Source of the DNA: Sphingobium fluviale
GTDB taxonomy: Bacteria; Pseudomonadota; Alphaproteobacteria; Sphingomonadales; Sphingomonadaceae
NCBI RefSeq assembly: GCF_004122115.1
Contig: NZ_SBKP01000016.1
Location: forward strand, 1 to 43,957
Reading direction: 5' to 3'
DNA: 43,957 nucleotides
A program made the translations under genes and the position numbers. This document shows positions 36,855-43,957 of this stretch, one piece after another. The number at the start of each line of letters is the position of its first letter. Position 1 is the stretch's first letter. The notes beneath the pieces were generated by a model. The model worked only from the letters and a program-made list of their open reading frames with translations, did not search any database and was not told the origin of the DNA.

Positions 36855-38920
36855 GCGATGGGCAACTGGTGCGGATCGAGTGGCGAAATCGTGTTGCGCT
36901 TCTGACCATCGACAATCCTCCGCTCAACCTCCTGAAGGCTGCGGTACGTGCCGCCCTGCTTGCGGCGATACGCACGGCCGCCGCCAGCGATCCCGAGCGA
37001 ATTGTCATAACCGGGGCAGGCAAGGCGTTCGTGGCCGGGGCCGATGCCCGGGAATTTGGCGATGCTCCGATAGAGCCGCATTTGAACGACGTGCTGCGGG
37101 AGATCGCGCAACTCTCCGTGCCGACCATCGCTGCGATCAATGGGAGCGCGCTTGGCGGAGGCCTCGAGATTGCGCTGGCCTGCCGGTGCAGGGTTGCCGC
37201 ACCTTCGGCCCGGCTGGGCCTGCCCGAAGTGACGCTCGGGGTAGTGCCGGGCGCTGGTGGAACGCAGCGTCTGCCCCGTATTGTGGGCATCCCCCACGCG
37301 CTCGACATGATTGTGCACGGAAGGCTGCTGTCGGCACGGGAGGCGCATGATATCGGACTTGTCGATAGTGTTGCATCCGATCCCGTCGCCGCCGCTCTCG
37401 GCATGGACCGGAATCAACTCGATACCATGCTGGTCGCCGACCGGCGTCCCGCGCCAGCGGCACATCCAGATGCGGTGTCGGCCATTGCCAGGGATGCTGC
37501 CCGCCGCGCCCGAGGGCAGAAGGCCCCCGAGCGCGCGCTGGAACTGGTGGCCGGGAGTACCGACTGGGACCTTGATGTCGGGATGAATCGCGAGCGGGAG
37601 GCCTTCCTCGAACTTCGCGGATCCGATCAGGCCAAGGCATTGCGCCACATCTTCTTCGCCGAGCGCGCCGCTTCAACCCGGTCATGTTACCCAAGACCAG
37701 ACCGTCCGATCGAACGGGCGATTGTCGTAGGCGGGGGGAATATGGGCGCGAGCATAGCCTACGCCCTTGCCCGAGCCTCAATCACGGTGACCTTGGTCGA
37801 GATGGATGCCCAGCGGGCAGCAGATGCCCGGCGGCGATTCTCGGGGCTGGTCGAACAAGGCACAAAGAAGGGGGTCCTGACCGAGAAAGAGGCTAACAGT
37901 ATCAGCAGTTTGACGAACGTGGTGGTGGGGCTCGAAAATCTCGGGGCGGCTGACATCGCCATCGAAGCCGTGTTCGAGAATTTCGCTGTCAAAAAGGCTA
38001 TCTTTGCAGCCCTTGGTGACAATCTGCCGCCTTCGACAATTCTCGCAACGAATACCTCGTACCTGGATGTCGATCTTCTGGCGGAAAGTGTTCCCGAGCC
38101 CGCGCGCTTCCTGGGATTGCACTTCTTCAGTCCTGCGCACGTGATGAAACTGCTCGAGATCGTGCGTGGTGGCAGAACGGCTCCGGAAACTCTTGGCGTG
38201 GGCATCGCGCTCGCCAGGATGCTAGGCAAAGTGCCGGTCGTGGCCGGTGTGTGCGATGGCTTCATCGGAAACCGGATACTGACCCGATATCGCCAAACGG
38301 CGGACATCCTTCTTGCCGAGGGCGCAACACCGTCGAGCATCGATGCGGCAATGCGGGGATTCGGCATGGCCATGGGCCCCTATGAAGCCCAGGACATGTC
38401 GGGTCTCGATATTGCATATGCCAATCGCCAGCGACAACGCCTGGACGGCCGCGCCGACGCAAGAATGCTTCCCATACTCGAGTGCCTGGTCGAAGAGCAT
38501 GGTAGACTTGGCCGTAAATCGATGGCTGGCTGGTATGATTACGATGACGCGGGTCGGCTCCGGCCGTCCGCCTTGGTCGAAGACCTCATCGTGGCGATCT
38601 CGGCGAAAGAAGGCTTTGCCCGTCGGACTTTGAGTGAGGCGCAGATTGTCGATCGAATTATCACGTCCATGATCGTCGAAGCCTGCCTTATTCTTGAAGA
38701 AGGAATCGCCGCCTCGACACAGGACATCGATCTGGTCTTGGTTCATGGCTACGGATTCCCTCGCTGGCGAGGGGGACTGATGTATCACGCGGACACATTG
38801 ACTCCGGCTTGCGTGGTTGCAAGGATCACCGAGTTTTCGTCCGCCGACCCTCTGGGCTGGAGAGTCCCTTCACTGATCACGAACCTGGTTCGCGACGCCA
38901 GGTCGTTCGCGGATGCCTGA
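36851..38920 (+). CDS. Fused enoyl-CoA hydratase/3-hydroxyacyl-CoA dehydrogenase (FadJ/FadB-like)
   Basis: A 689-residue bifunctional beta-oxidation enzyme. The N-terminal hydratase domain has Glu106 (GGGLEIALAC) and Glu126 (LGLPEVTLGVVPGAGGTQ). After a linker, the NAD-binding domain starts at about 289 with VVGGGNMGASIA (292-303). NTSYLDVDLLA and HFFSPAHVMKLLEIV carry the catalytic His region, and a duplicated C-terminal domain follows (CDGFIGNRI, GYGFPRWRGG). The start is a GTG at 36851 overlapping the ALDH stop (GTGA), with CAGGAG before it. It hydrates and oxidises the enoyl-CoA made by the acyl-CoA dehydrogenase. Confidence 0.93.
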   Translation: MSDGQLVRIEWRNRVALLTIDNPPLNLLKAAVRAALLAAIRTAAASDPERIVITGAGKAFVAGADAREFGDAPIEPHLNDVLREIAQLSVPTIAAINGSALGGGLEIALACRCRVAAPSARLGLPEVTLGVVPGAGGTQRLPRIVGIPHALDMIVHGRLLSAREAHDIGLVDSVASDPVAAALGMDRNQLDTMLVADRRPAPAAHPDAVSAIARDAARRARGQKAPERALELVAGSTDWDLDVGMNREREAFLELRGSDQAKALRHIFFAERAASTRSCYPRPDRPIERAIVVGGGNMGASIAYALARASITVTLVEMDAQRAADARRRFSGLVEQGTKKGVLTEKEANSISSLTNVVVGLENLGAADIAIEAVFENFAVKKAIFAALGDNLPPSTILATNTSYLDVDLLAESVPEPARFLGLHFFSPAHVMKLLEIVRGGRTAPETLGVGIALARMLGKVPVVAGVCDGFIGNRILTRYRQTADILLAEGATPSSIDAAMRGFGMAMGPYEAQDMSGLDIAYANRQRQRLDGRADARMLPILECLVEEHGRLGRKSMAGWYDYDDAGRLRPSALVEDLIVAISAKEGFARRTLSEAQIVDRIITSMIVEACLILEEGIAASTQDIDLVLVHGYGFPRWRGGLMYHADTLTPACVVARITEFSSADPLGWRVPSLITNLVRDARSFADA

Positions 38921-38942
38921 ACTTGAAGATAGGTCTGAAGAC

Positions 38943-40148
38943 ATGGCTGATGTGTTCATCTGCGATTTCATCCGCACGCCGATCGGCCGCCACGGCGGGG
39001 CCCTTGCCAGGGTACGCGCCGACGATCTGGCCGCTGTTCCGATCAGATCCCTGATCGAGCGAAATCGGTCGATCGACCTGGTCGAGATCGATGAGGTCCT
39101 GCTTGGCTGCGCAAATCAGGCAGGCGAGGACAACCGAAACGTGGCCCGCATGGCTGCCCTGCTCGCGGGCCTACCCGAGGAAGTTCCCGGCCTGACCCTG
39201 AATCGCCTTTGCGCCTCAGGTCTTGAGGCGGTTATCACTGGTGCCCGGTCGATACGGTGCGGTGAACTCCAGCTTGTGATCGCTGGCGGCGTGGAGAGCA
39301 TGAGTCGAGCCCCGTTTGTTCAGCTAAAAGCCGAAACCGCGTTCTCACGCGCTGTCGCCATGGAGGATACGACCATTGGATGGCGATTCGTCAATCCGGC
39401 GATGCAGACGAGCTATGGCGTCGACTCGATGCCCGAGACCGCCGAAAACGTCGCGATGGAGTATTCGATCGGGCGGACCGATCAGGATGCCTTTGCCCTG
39501 CGGTCGCAGGCCAAGGCTGCCAGAGCAGGCAGCAACGGACGATTGGCGCGGGAAATCGTGGCGGTCAGCGCCCCAGTGAAGCGGGGGCAAGCCGCGATAA
39601 TTGACGCTGACGAGCATCCGAAACCGAACACGACCATAGATGACCTCGCTCGACTACGACCAATCGTGCGTACCGACGGGACCGTCACGGCAGGAAACGC
39701 ATCCGGGGTGAACGATGGTGCCGCAGCATTGCTGCTGGCGTCGAAGGAAGCTGTTCGTCGATATGGGCTGACACCCCTTGCCCGAGTGGTGACCGCTGCG
39801 GCAGCTGGGGTTCCTCCCCGGATCATGGGTATCGGTCCGGTTCCGGCGATCAGAAAGATACTCGCTCGGCAATCGCTGACGATGGGCGACATCGGCGTGA
39901 TCGAACTGAACGAAGCCTTTGCCAGCCAGGCGCTGGCCTGCACGCGGTCGTTGGGTCTGGATGATGAAGATCATCGCGTAAATCCCAACGGCGGAGCGAT
40001 CGCGCTCGGTCATCCGCTGGGCATGTCCGGGGCACGGATTACGGGCAGCGCAGCGATTGAACTTGCTCAAGGGACCGGGCGCTACGCCATTGTGTCTATG
40101 TGCGTGGGCGTCGGACAAGGAAGCGCGCTGCTGCTGGAGCGGGTCTAG
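38943..40148 (+). CDS. Thiolase (acetyl-CoA acyltransferase, 3-oxoadipyl-CoA thiolase-like)
   Basis: A 401-residue thiolase. Nucleophile Cys90 (NRLCASGLEAV), GGVESMSRAPF, His357 (NPNGGAIALGHPLGMSGAR) and Cys387 (SMCVGVGQG) are conserved. The N-terminal FICDFIRTPIGRHGG and the overall pattern are like PcaF/PaaJ, which split 3-oxoadipyl-CoA into acetyl-CoA and succinyl-CoA. The ATG at 38943 gives this N-terminus; an in-frame ATG at 38913 would add ten residues. It follows the bifunctional enzyme by 22 bp and completes the dicarboxylate beta-oxidation round. Confidence 0.92.
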   Translation: MADVFICDFIRTPIGRHGGALARVRADDLAAVPIRSLIERNRSIDLVEIDEVLLGCANQAGEDNRNVARMAALLAGLPEEVPGLTLNRLCASGLEAVITGARSIRCGELQLVIAGGVESMSRAPFVQLKAETAFSRAVAMEDTTIGWRFVNPAMQTSYGVDSMPETAENVAMEYSIGRTDQDAFALRSQAKAARAGSNGRLAREIVAVSAPVKRGQAAIIDADEHPKPNTTIDDLARLRPIVRTDGTVTAGNASGVNDGAAALLLASKEAVRRYGLTPLARVVTAAAAGVPPRIMGIGPVPAIRKILARQSLTMGDIGVIELNEAFASQALACTRSLGLDDEDHRVNPNGGAIALGHPLGMSGARITGSAAIELAQGTGRYAIVSMCVGVGQGSALLLERV

Positions 40149-40316
40149 GAGACCTGCCTCTGGGTGGCCGCAAAAAACGACAACGGAACGCGCAGTAAAA
40201 TTCAAGACCTGAAGCCAAGCACGACATAGCTTCTCCACTGGATCAGCTCTCGGCCGCCCGAAGTTTCGGACAACGATCGATTGGGGCGTTCAAAAAAAGA
40301 TGGATGGAGAGGCCAA

Positions 40317-41219
40317 ATGGCGGACAATCGGGAAGCAGATTTCCTGCGCGAATTGTACGAGGATTGGAGCAGCCGGATGGCCGCCAATCCCGCAATGTCG
40401 ATTGCCGATTTGCGCAGTATGTTCGACGAGTGGGGCAAACCAGCACGTGAACCCGAGGGCGTAAGCTACAAATCAGATGAAGTCGGCGGAGTCCCGGGAA
40501 TATGGGCATTTCCGCAAGACGCCGATTCCGCGCGCGTCATTCTCTACACCCACGGCGGAGGTTTCGCCGTGGGATCGGCAGATAGTCATCGCAAGCTCGC
40601 AGGGCATCTTGCCAGCGCTCTGGGCGTAACTGCGTTCATTCCCGATTACCGGCGGTCCCCCGAATTTCCGTTCCCTGCCCAGATCGAAGACGGGATCGCC
40701 GCATATCTCGGTTTGATCGAAAGAGGTTTCCACCCTGGATTCATAACGACTGCGGGGGACAGTGCGGGCGGCAATCTCGCCATTGCCATTGCGTTTCGGC
40801 TCCGTGAGCTGGGCCGGCAACTTCCGGGCAGCATCATAGCTTTTTCTCCCTGGCTGGACATGGCGCTGCGTGGCGCGACACTCGAAGCCAACGCGGCGAC
40901 GGACGCTCTTGTCGGGCGCCAGATACTCGAGGGCATGATCTCGATGTTTCTTGGCGGCACTGCGGACCCGCTGGATCCGCTGGCCAATCCACTCGAGAAT
41001 GACTTTCAGGGCTTCCCGCCGCTTTATATCAATGCCGGTGGAGCCGAGGCATTGCTGAGCGATGCCGAGTCGTTGAGCGAAAAAGCTCGCAACGCAGGCG
41101 TTTCCGTCACCCTCTCGGTCGTCCCCGGAATGCAGCATGTCTTTCCGGCCCTTGCCGGGCGCGCGCATGAGGCGGACGACGAATTGCTCAGGATCTCAGC
41201 GTGGTATCGCGCACTTTGA
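40317..41219 (+). CDS. Alpha/beta hydrolase of the hormone-sensitive lipase family (putative lactonase/esterase)
   Basis: A 300-residue HSL-type esterase. It has the oxyanion HGGG (79-82), nucleophile Ser149 in GDSAGG, acid Asp249 (LLSDAE) and His274 (MQHVFP). It has no signal peptide. GGAGAGG lies before the ATG at 40317; the frame is open upstream but without family homology. The gene is 61 bp before the Baeyer-Villiger monooxygenase, and hydrolysis of the lactone that enzyme makes is the obvious role, equivalent to ChnC. The 168-bp gap before it has no recognisable gene and may hold a second promoter. Confidence 0.9.
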   Translation: MADNREADFLRELYEDWSSRMAANPAMSIADLRSMFDEWGKPAREPEGVSYKSDEVGGVPGIWAFPQDADSARVILYTHGGGFAVGSADSHRKLAGHLASALGVTAFIPDYRRSPEFPFPAQIEDGIAAYLGLIERGFHPGFITTAGDSAGGNLAIAIAFRLRELGRQLPGSIIAFSPWLDMALRGATLEANAATDALVGRQILEGMISMFLGGTADPLDPLANPLENDFQGFPPLYINAGGAEALLSDAESLSEKARNAGVSVTLSVVPGMQHVFPALAGRAHEADDELLRISAWYRAL

Positions 41220-41280
41220 CCGCCGGAAAAACGCATCTTGCAACAATGGTTTGCGCGGAAATCCCGCGCTGGAGGTAAAT

Positions 41281-42924
41281 ATGATCAGAAATGTGACCGC
41301 GACAAAGACCCCTGGCGCGGACTTTGACGCAATTGTGATCGGCGGAGGCTTCGGAGGGCTCTATGCGGTCCACAAGCTGCGTAATGACCAGGGTCTCCAC
41401 GTAAAGGCCTATGACAATGCGAGCGATGTCGGAGGGACCTGGTACTGGAATCGTTACCCGGGAGCGCTCTCGGATACCGAGAGCTTCTGCTATCGCTTCT
41501 CATTCGACAAGGAACTCCTTGATCAAGGCAGCTGGCAGACCCGCTATCTCACTCAGCCCGAGATTTTGGAATATCTCAACAATGTCGCTGACCGCTTCGA
41601 CTTGCGCAGCAGCTATCAGTTCAACACCAAGATAGTATCGACCCGTTTCGACGAAGCGACTGGGCTATGGCATGTAGTAACGGACAAGGGTGAGACGGCA
41701 TCGGCCAAGTATCTCATTACCGGCCTGGGACTTCTTTCGGCGATCAACAAGCCGACGTTCTGTGGCATCGACGACTATGCCGGTGACATTTACCATACAG
41801 GCGCGTGGCCTGAAGGGGTCGATCTCAGCGGAAAGCGTGTCGGCATAATCGGGACGGGCTCAACCGGAATTCAGGTGATCATTGCCCTGGCGCCCCAGGT
41901 AAAGCACCTGACCGTATTCCAACGATCTGCCCAATACGTCGTTCCGATCGGAAACTGGCCCGAAGACACTGAGACGATCGATACCTACAAGGCCAACTAT
42001 GACGAAATCTGGAAGCAGATAAAGAGTTCGAATGTCGCCTTCGGTTTTGTCGAGAGCACCGTTGCGGGAATCGACGTCCCCGAGGCCGAGCGGGAGTGCG
42101 TATTCGAGGAAGCGTGGCAGCGCGGTGGTGGATTCCGCTTCATGTTCGAGACCTTCAACGATGTCGCGATCAGCGATGAGGTTAACACCTCGGCGGCAAA
42201 CTTCATCAAGCGGAAAATTGCCAAGATCGTGAAGGATCCAGAAATCGCCCGGAAACTGACGCCCGGCGATATCTATGCCAAGCGCCCGCTGTGCGCGACG
42301 GATTATTACGGTGTTTACAACCGGAAAAACGTATCGCTGGCAGACGTCAAGGACGATCCGATCGCAGAATTCACGACAAGAGGCATCCGCTTGGCCAGTG
42401 GGATCGAACACGAACTTGACGCGGTGATTTTCGCTACAGGTTTCGATGCGGTCGATGGAAACTATACGAAGATCGATATTCGGGGACGCGGTGGCGTCAC
42501 CATCCGGGACAAGTGGGCCGATGGCCCTCTGGGTTACCTCGGGATGATGGAAGCCGACTTTCCGAACATGTTCATGATCCTGGGCCCCAACGGTCCATTC
42601 ACAAACCTTCCTCCCAGTCTCGAAAGCCAGGTGGAATGGATTTCCGACACGATTGCAACCATGGAAGCTGACGGCCGCTCCACTATCGAGCCGACGCAGG
42701 AAGCCGAAGATGCCTGGGTGGAAACCTGCCGGACAATTGCCAACATGACACTGTTCCCTAAGGCGGAATCGTGGATTTTCGGGGCGAACATTCCTGGCAA
42801 GAAAAACGCAGTGATGTTTTATCTCGGTGGTCTCGGCAATTACCGTTCAGAACTTCAATCGGTACGGAATTCGGGCTACGAATCGATGATATTCGATCGT
42901 CAGACTGCAACCACCGCGCTTTGA
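41281..42924 (+). CDS. Baeyer-Villiger monooxygenase, cyclohexanone monooxygenase type
   Basis: A 547-residue class B flavin monooxygenase that inserts oxygen next to a ketone, turning cyclic ketones into lactones with NADPH and O2. FAD loop GGGFGG is at 21-26, GTWYWNRYPGALSDTE at 52-67, the BVMO fingerprint YAGDIYHTGAWP at 166-177 (Tyr replaces the usual first Phe), and NADPH loop GTGSTG at 191-196. Long stretches such as FQRSAQYVVPIGN, FRFMFETF, YAKRPLC, ATGFDAVDGNY and NGPFTNLPPSLESQVEWISDT match Acinetobacter cyclohexanone monooxygenase as recalled. Length also matches (543). GGAGG stands before the ATG at 41281. Ring size of the natural substrate cannot be fixed from sequence. Confidence 0.95.
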   Translation: MIRNVTATKTPGADFDAIVIGGGFGGLYAVHKLRNDQGLHVKAYDNASDVGGTWYWNRYPGALSDTESFCYRFSFDKELLDQGSWQTRYLTQPEILEYLNNVADRFDLRSSYQFNTKIVSTRFDEATGLWHVVTDKGETASAKYLITGLGLLSAINKPTFCGIDDYAGDIYHTGAWPEGVDLSGKRVGIIGTGSTGIQVIIALAPQVKHLTVFQRSAQYVVPIGNWPEDTETIDTYKANYDEIWKQIKSSNVAFGFVESTVAGIDVPEAERECVFEEAWQRGGGFRFMFETFNDVAISDEVNTSAANFIKRKIAKIVKDPEIARKLTPGDIYAKRPLCATDYYGVYNRKNVSLADVKDDPIAEFTTRGIRLASGIEHELDAVIFATGFDAVDGNYTKIDIRGRGGVTIRDKWADGPLGYLGMMEADFPNMFMILGPNGPFTNLPPSLESQVEWISDTIATMEADGRSTIEPTQEAEDAWVETCRTIANMTLFPKAESWIFGANIPGKKNAVMFYLGGLGNYRSELQSVRNSGYESMIFDRQTATTAL

Positions 42925-43085
42925 TGACCATCGAAATTCGTTCGCGTCTGAACGACCGGACTGTTGCATTCCCCATCCCCCGCAAGGCCGTGACAGGTTC
43001 GGTCGTGCGGGGGACACGCTGCTTGTGGCCCGTCGATCGAGGGGTTGTCAGCAATCAAGGCTCGATTTCGCGGCATCGCCTCTAG
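42924..43085 (+). CDS. Short reading frame overlapping the monooxygenase stop, possibly a truncated gene
   Basis: An ATG overlaps the monooxygenase stop (TGATG at 42922-42926) and opens a 53-residue frame (MTIEIRSRLNDRTVAFPIP...) ending where the IS1380-type element begins. The tight overlap suggests translational coupling and that a longer gene once followed in this operon and was cut by the insertion. I do not recognise the sequence; it could also be a chance frame. Confidence 0.3.
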   Translation: MTIEIRSRLNDRTVAFPIPRKAVTGSVVRGTRCLWPVDRGVVSNQGSISRHRL

Positions 43086-43831
43086 CCCGGCTTATTCATG
43101 AGCCCGCTGCACTGGGGTGTTTAGGGTTTGGTGGGTCGGTTGCCGCGTGATCTGGGCGAGCGCCGGCGCCGGCGTTTTTCCCCGCAGCAGGAGCGATGGG
43201 CTTTTCGAGGTTGATGGACGAGGGCTCGGGCTTTCATCGGCACTGCCGCACTGGCTATGTCGGTGCTGGCCGGAGAATGGTGGCGATGGCTTTGAACACG
43301 CCGGCGTCCGGGCAGGCTGACGCGAAGGCGAGATGGATACGCGAGGAGGTTTCGATGACGCGGGCAGCGACCTTGAGCAGCCGCAGGCGTAGCGTTGCGA
43401 ACTCGGCTGTGGCGAGCGCGGCTGTCTTGGGGATTTCCTGTTGGATGCGCCACATCAGCCAGTAGACAGCGGTGTGGAGGATGAGGCGCATCTGGTTGGC
43501 GTTGGCGGATCGGCACGAGGTGCGATCGCTAGCGAGTTGAGCCTTGTGGCGCTTGATCAGCCTTTCGGTCTGGCCGCGCGCGCAGTAGAGCGTGTCATAG
43601 ATATGCTCGGCTGAGCCTTCGGTCAGTGAGGTGACGACATAGCGGATGTCCATGCCCAGCGTGCTGGCCTCGATCCGGGCGACGACGCGGCGCTGGCACT
43701 TCCAACTCTTCGCGCCGTAGTGCGTTTCGGCATAGTTGCGCAGGACCGGATACTGGGCCGTGGCCCGCTTGACCGCGCAGGCATCGACGATGGCAACGAT
43801 GACCGTATCAGCACGCAGCGCGGCATTGGTC
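43081..43831. mobile_element. Partial IS1380-type element
   Basis: Contains the C-terminal part of an IS1380-family transposase on the reverse strand. Its outer end is placed near 43081 (TCTAGCCCGGCTTATTCATG), where operon-like sequence stops. The other side is cut at 43831 by an IS66-type end, so the element is incomplete in this window. Confidence 0.6.
43255..43831 (-). pseudogene. C-terminal part of an IS1380-family transposase
   Basis: The reverse strand reads YPVLRNYAETHYGAKSWKCQ, RRVVARIEAS, DIRYVVTSLTEGSAEHIYD, TLYCARGQTERLIK, ASDRTSCRSANANQMRL and TAEFATLRLRLLKVAARVIE, the typical end of IS1380 DDE transposases. The N-terminal part with most of the catalytic domain is missing: sequence upstream of 43831 belongs to another insertion sequence. 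An internal deletion before the YPVLRNYAE segment is also possible, because the usual catalytic-domain sequence is not seen there. Nonfunctional. Confidence 0.8.
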
Positions 43832-43957
43832 GTAAGCGCATTTTCACTGGCACGTATCAGGCGGCTTGCGGGATGTAACTCATTTCGAACCTTGTTTCGG
43901 CGGCATTGGTATCTTGCCAGTTGCCGGGGAGAAGGTCGTCTATGGGATCGCCGTCAT
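43832..43957 (-). mobile_element. End of an IS66-type element with the tnpC 3' terminus, inserted in the IS1380 transposase
   Basis: GTAAGCGCATTTTCACTGGC begins at 43832; IS66-family terminal repeats start with GTAAGCG. On the reverse strand a frame runs in from the window edge and stops at 43857-43859. It contains GDPIDDLLPGNW and ends FEMSYIPQAA; a DDLLP-type end is usual for the IS66 transposase TnpC. The element continues beyond the window, so only about 33 codons are seen. Confidence 0.55.

Noticed and set aside
43161..43179. Intrinsic terminator (CGCCGGCGCCGGCG followed by T5)
   Set aside because: The GC palindrome leaves only a 2-base loop and lies inside the IS1380-type end; not convincing as a hairpin terminator.

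Overview
The window looks like a GC-rich sphingomonad (Sphingobium, Novosphingobium or Sphingomonas type). The evidence is the LigA/LigB/LigI/LigK set for protocatechuate 4,5-cleavage, a catabolic TonB-dependent receptor, and a dense mixture of catabolic operons and insertion sequences. It reads as an accessory, probably plasmid- or island-borne, catabolic region built by repeated insertion and recombination.

Layout. (1) 1-336: end of an IS21-type element that has cut an NAD(P)-dependent dehydrogenase gene. (2) 546-7022: aromatic meta-cleavage block. It holds a divergent LigAB-type extradiol dioxygenase pair, a LysR regulator with two DNA-binding domains, then ligK, an oxalomesaconate isomerase (LigU/GalD type) and ligI in tight overlap, then a second, canonical ligAB pair. 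ligC and ligJ are not in the window. (3) 7564-20942: a TetR-controlled block with an MBL-fold hydrolase, cytochrome P450, SDR, quinone oxidoreductase-like MDR, VOC protein, TonB receptor, FAH-family hydrolase, BKACE, a second MDR, an amidohydrolase and a second SDR. A 30-bp sequence within a large palindrome is repeated exactly before the MBL gene and before the TonB receptor, so one TetR probably controls uptake and catabolism together. The substrate is not evident. (4) 20943-28517: decayed and mobile DNA. It contains an aldehyde dehydrogenase remnant, a ligI 3' remnant joined to a truncated P4-type integrase, an IS110-family element, an S24-like regulator lacking its catalytic dyad, a HigBA-like toxin-antitoxin pair with its own palindromic operator, a protein combining nuclease-like and peptidase-like motifs, and a TPR-like protein. 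(5) 28492-29936: an IS701-type element with 4-bp target duplications and a transposase broken by two frameshifts. (6) 29937-42924: an AT-richer AraC regulator and two divergent operons around an IclR-type operator. (7) 43081-43957: an IS1380-type transposase remnant interrupted by the end of an IS66-type element.

How the genes work together. The strongest functional reading is region 6. A cyclohexanone-monooxygenase-type Baeyer-Villiger enzyme, an alpha/beta hydrolase, an Fe-type alcohol dehydrogenase and an aldehyde dehydrogenase can turn a cyclic ketone into a dicarboxylic acid. A class III CoA transferase, acyl-CoA dehydrogenase, fused enoyl-CoA hydratase/3-hydroxyacyl-CoA dehydrogenase and a PcaF-like thiolase can then degrade that acid to acetyl-CoA and succinyl-CoA. 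All enzyme classes for cyclohexanone to central metabolism are present in two operons diverging from one IclR operator. Region 2 supplies ring cleavage and the lower pathway to pyruvate and oxaloacetate, apart from LigC and LigJ. Region 3 is an apparently complete but unassigned uptake-plus-degradation regulon and is the best candidate for an undescribed pathway.
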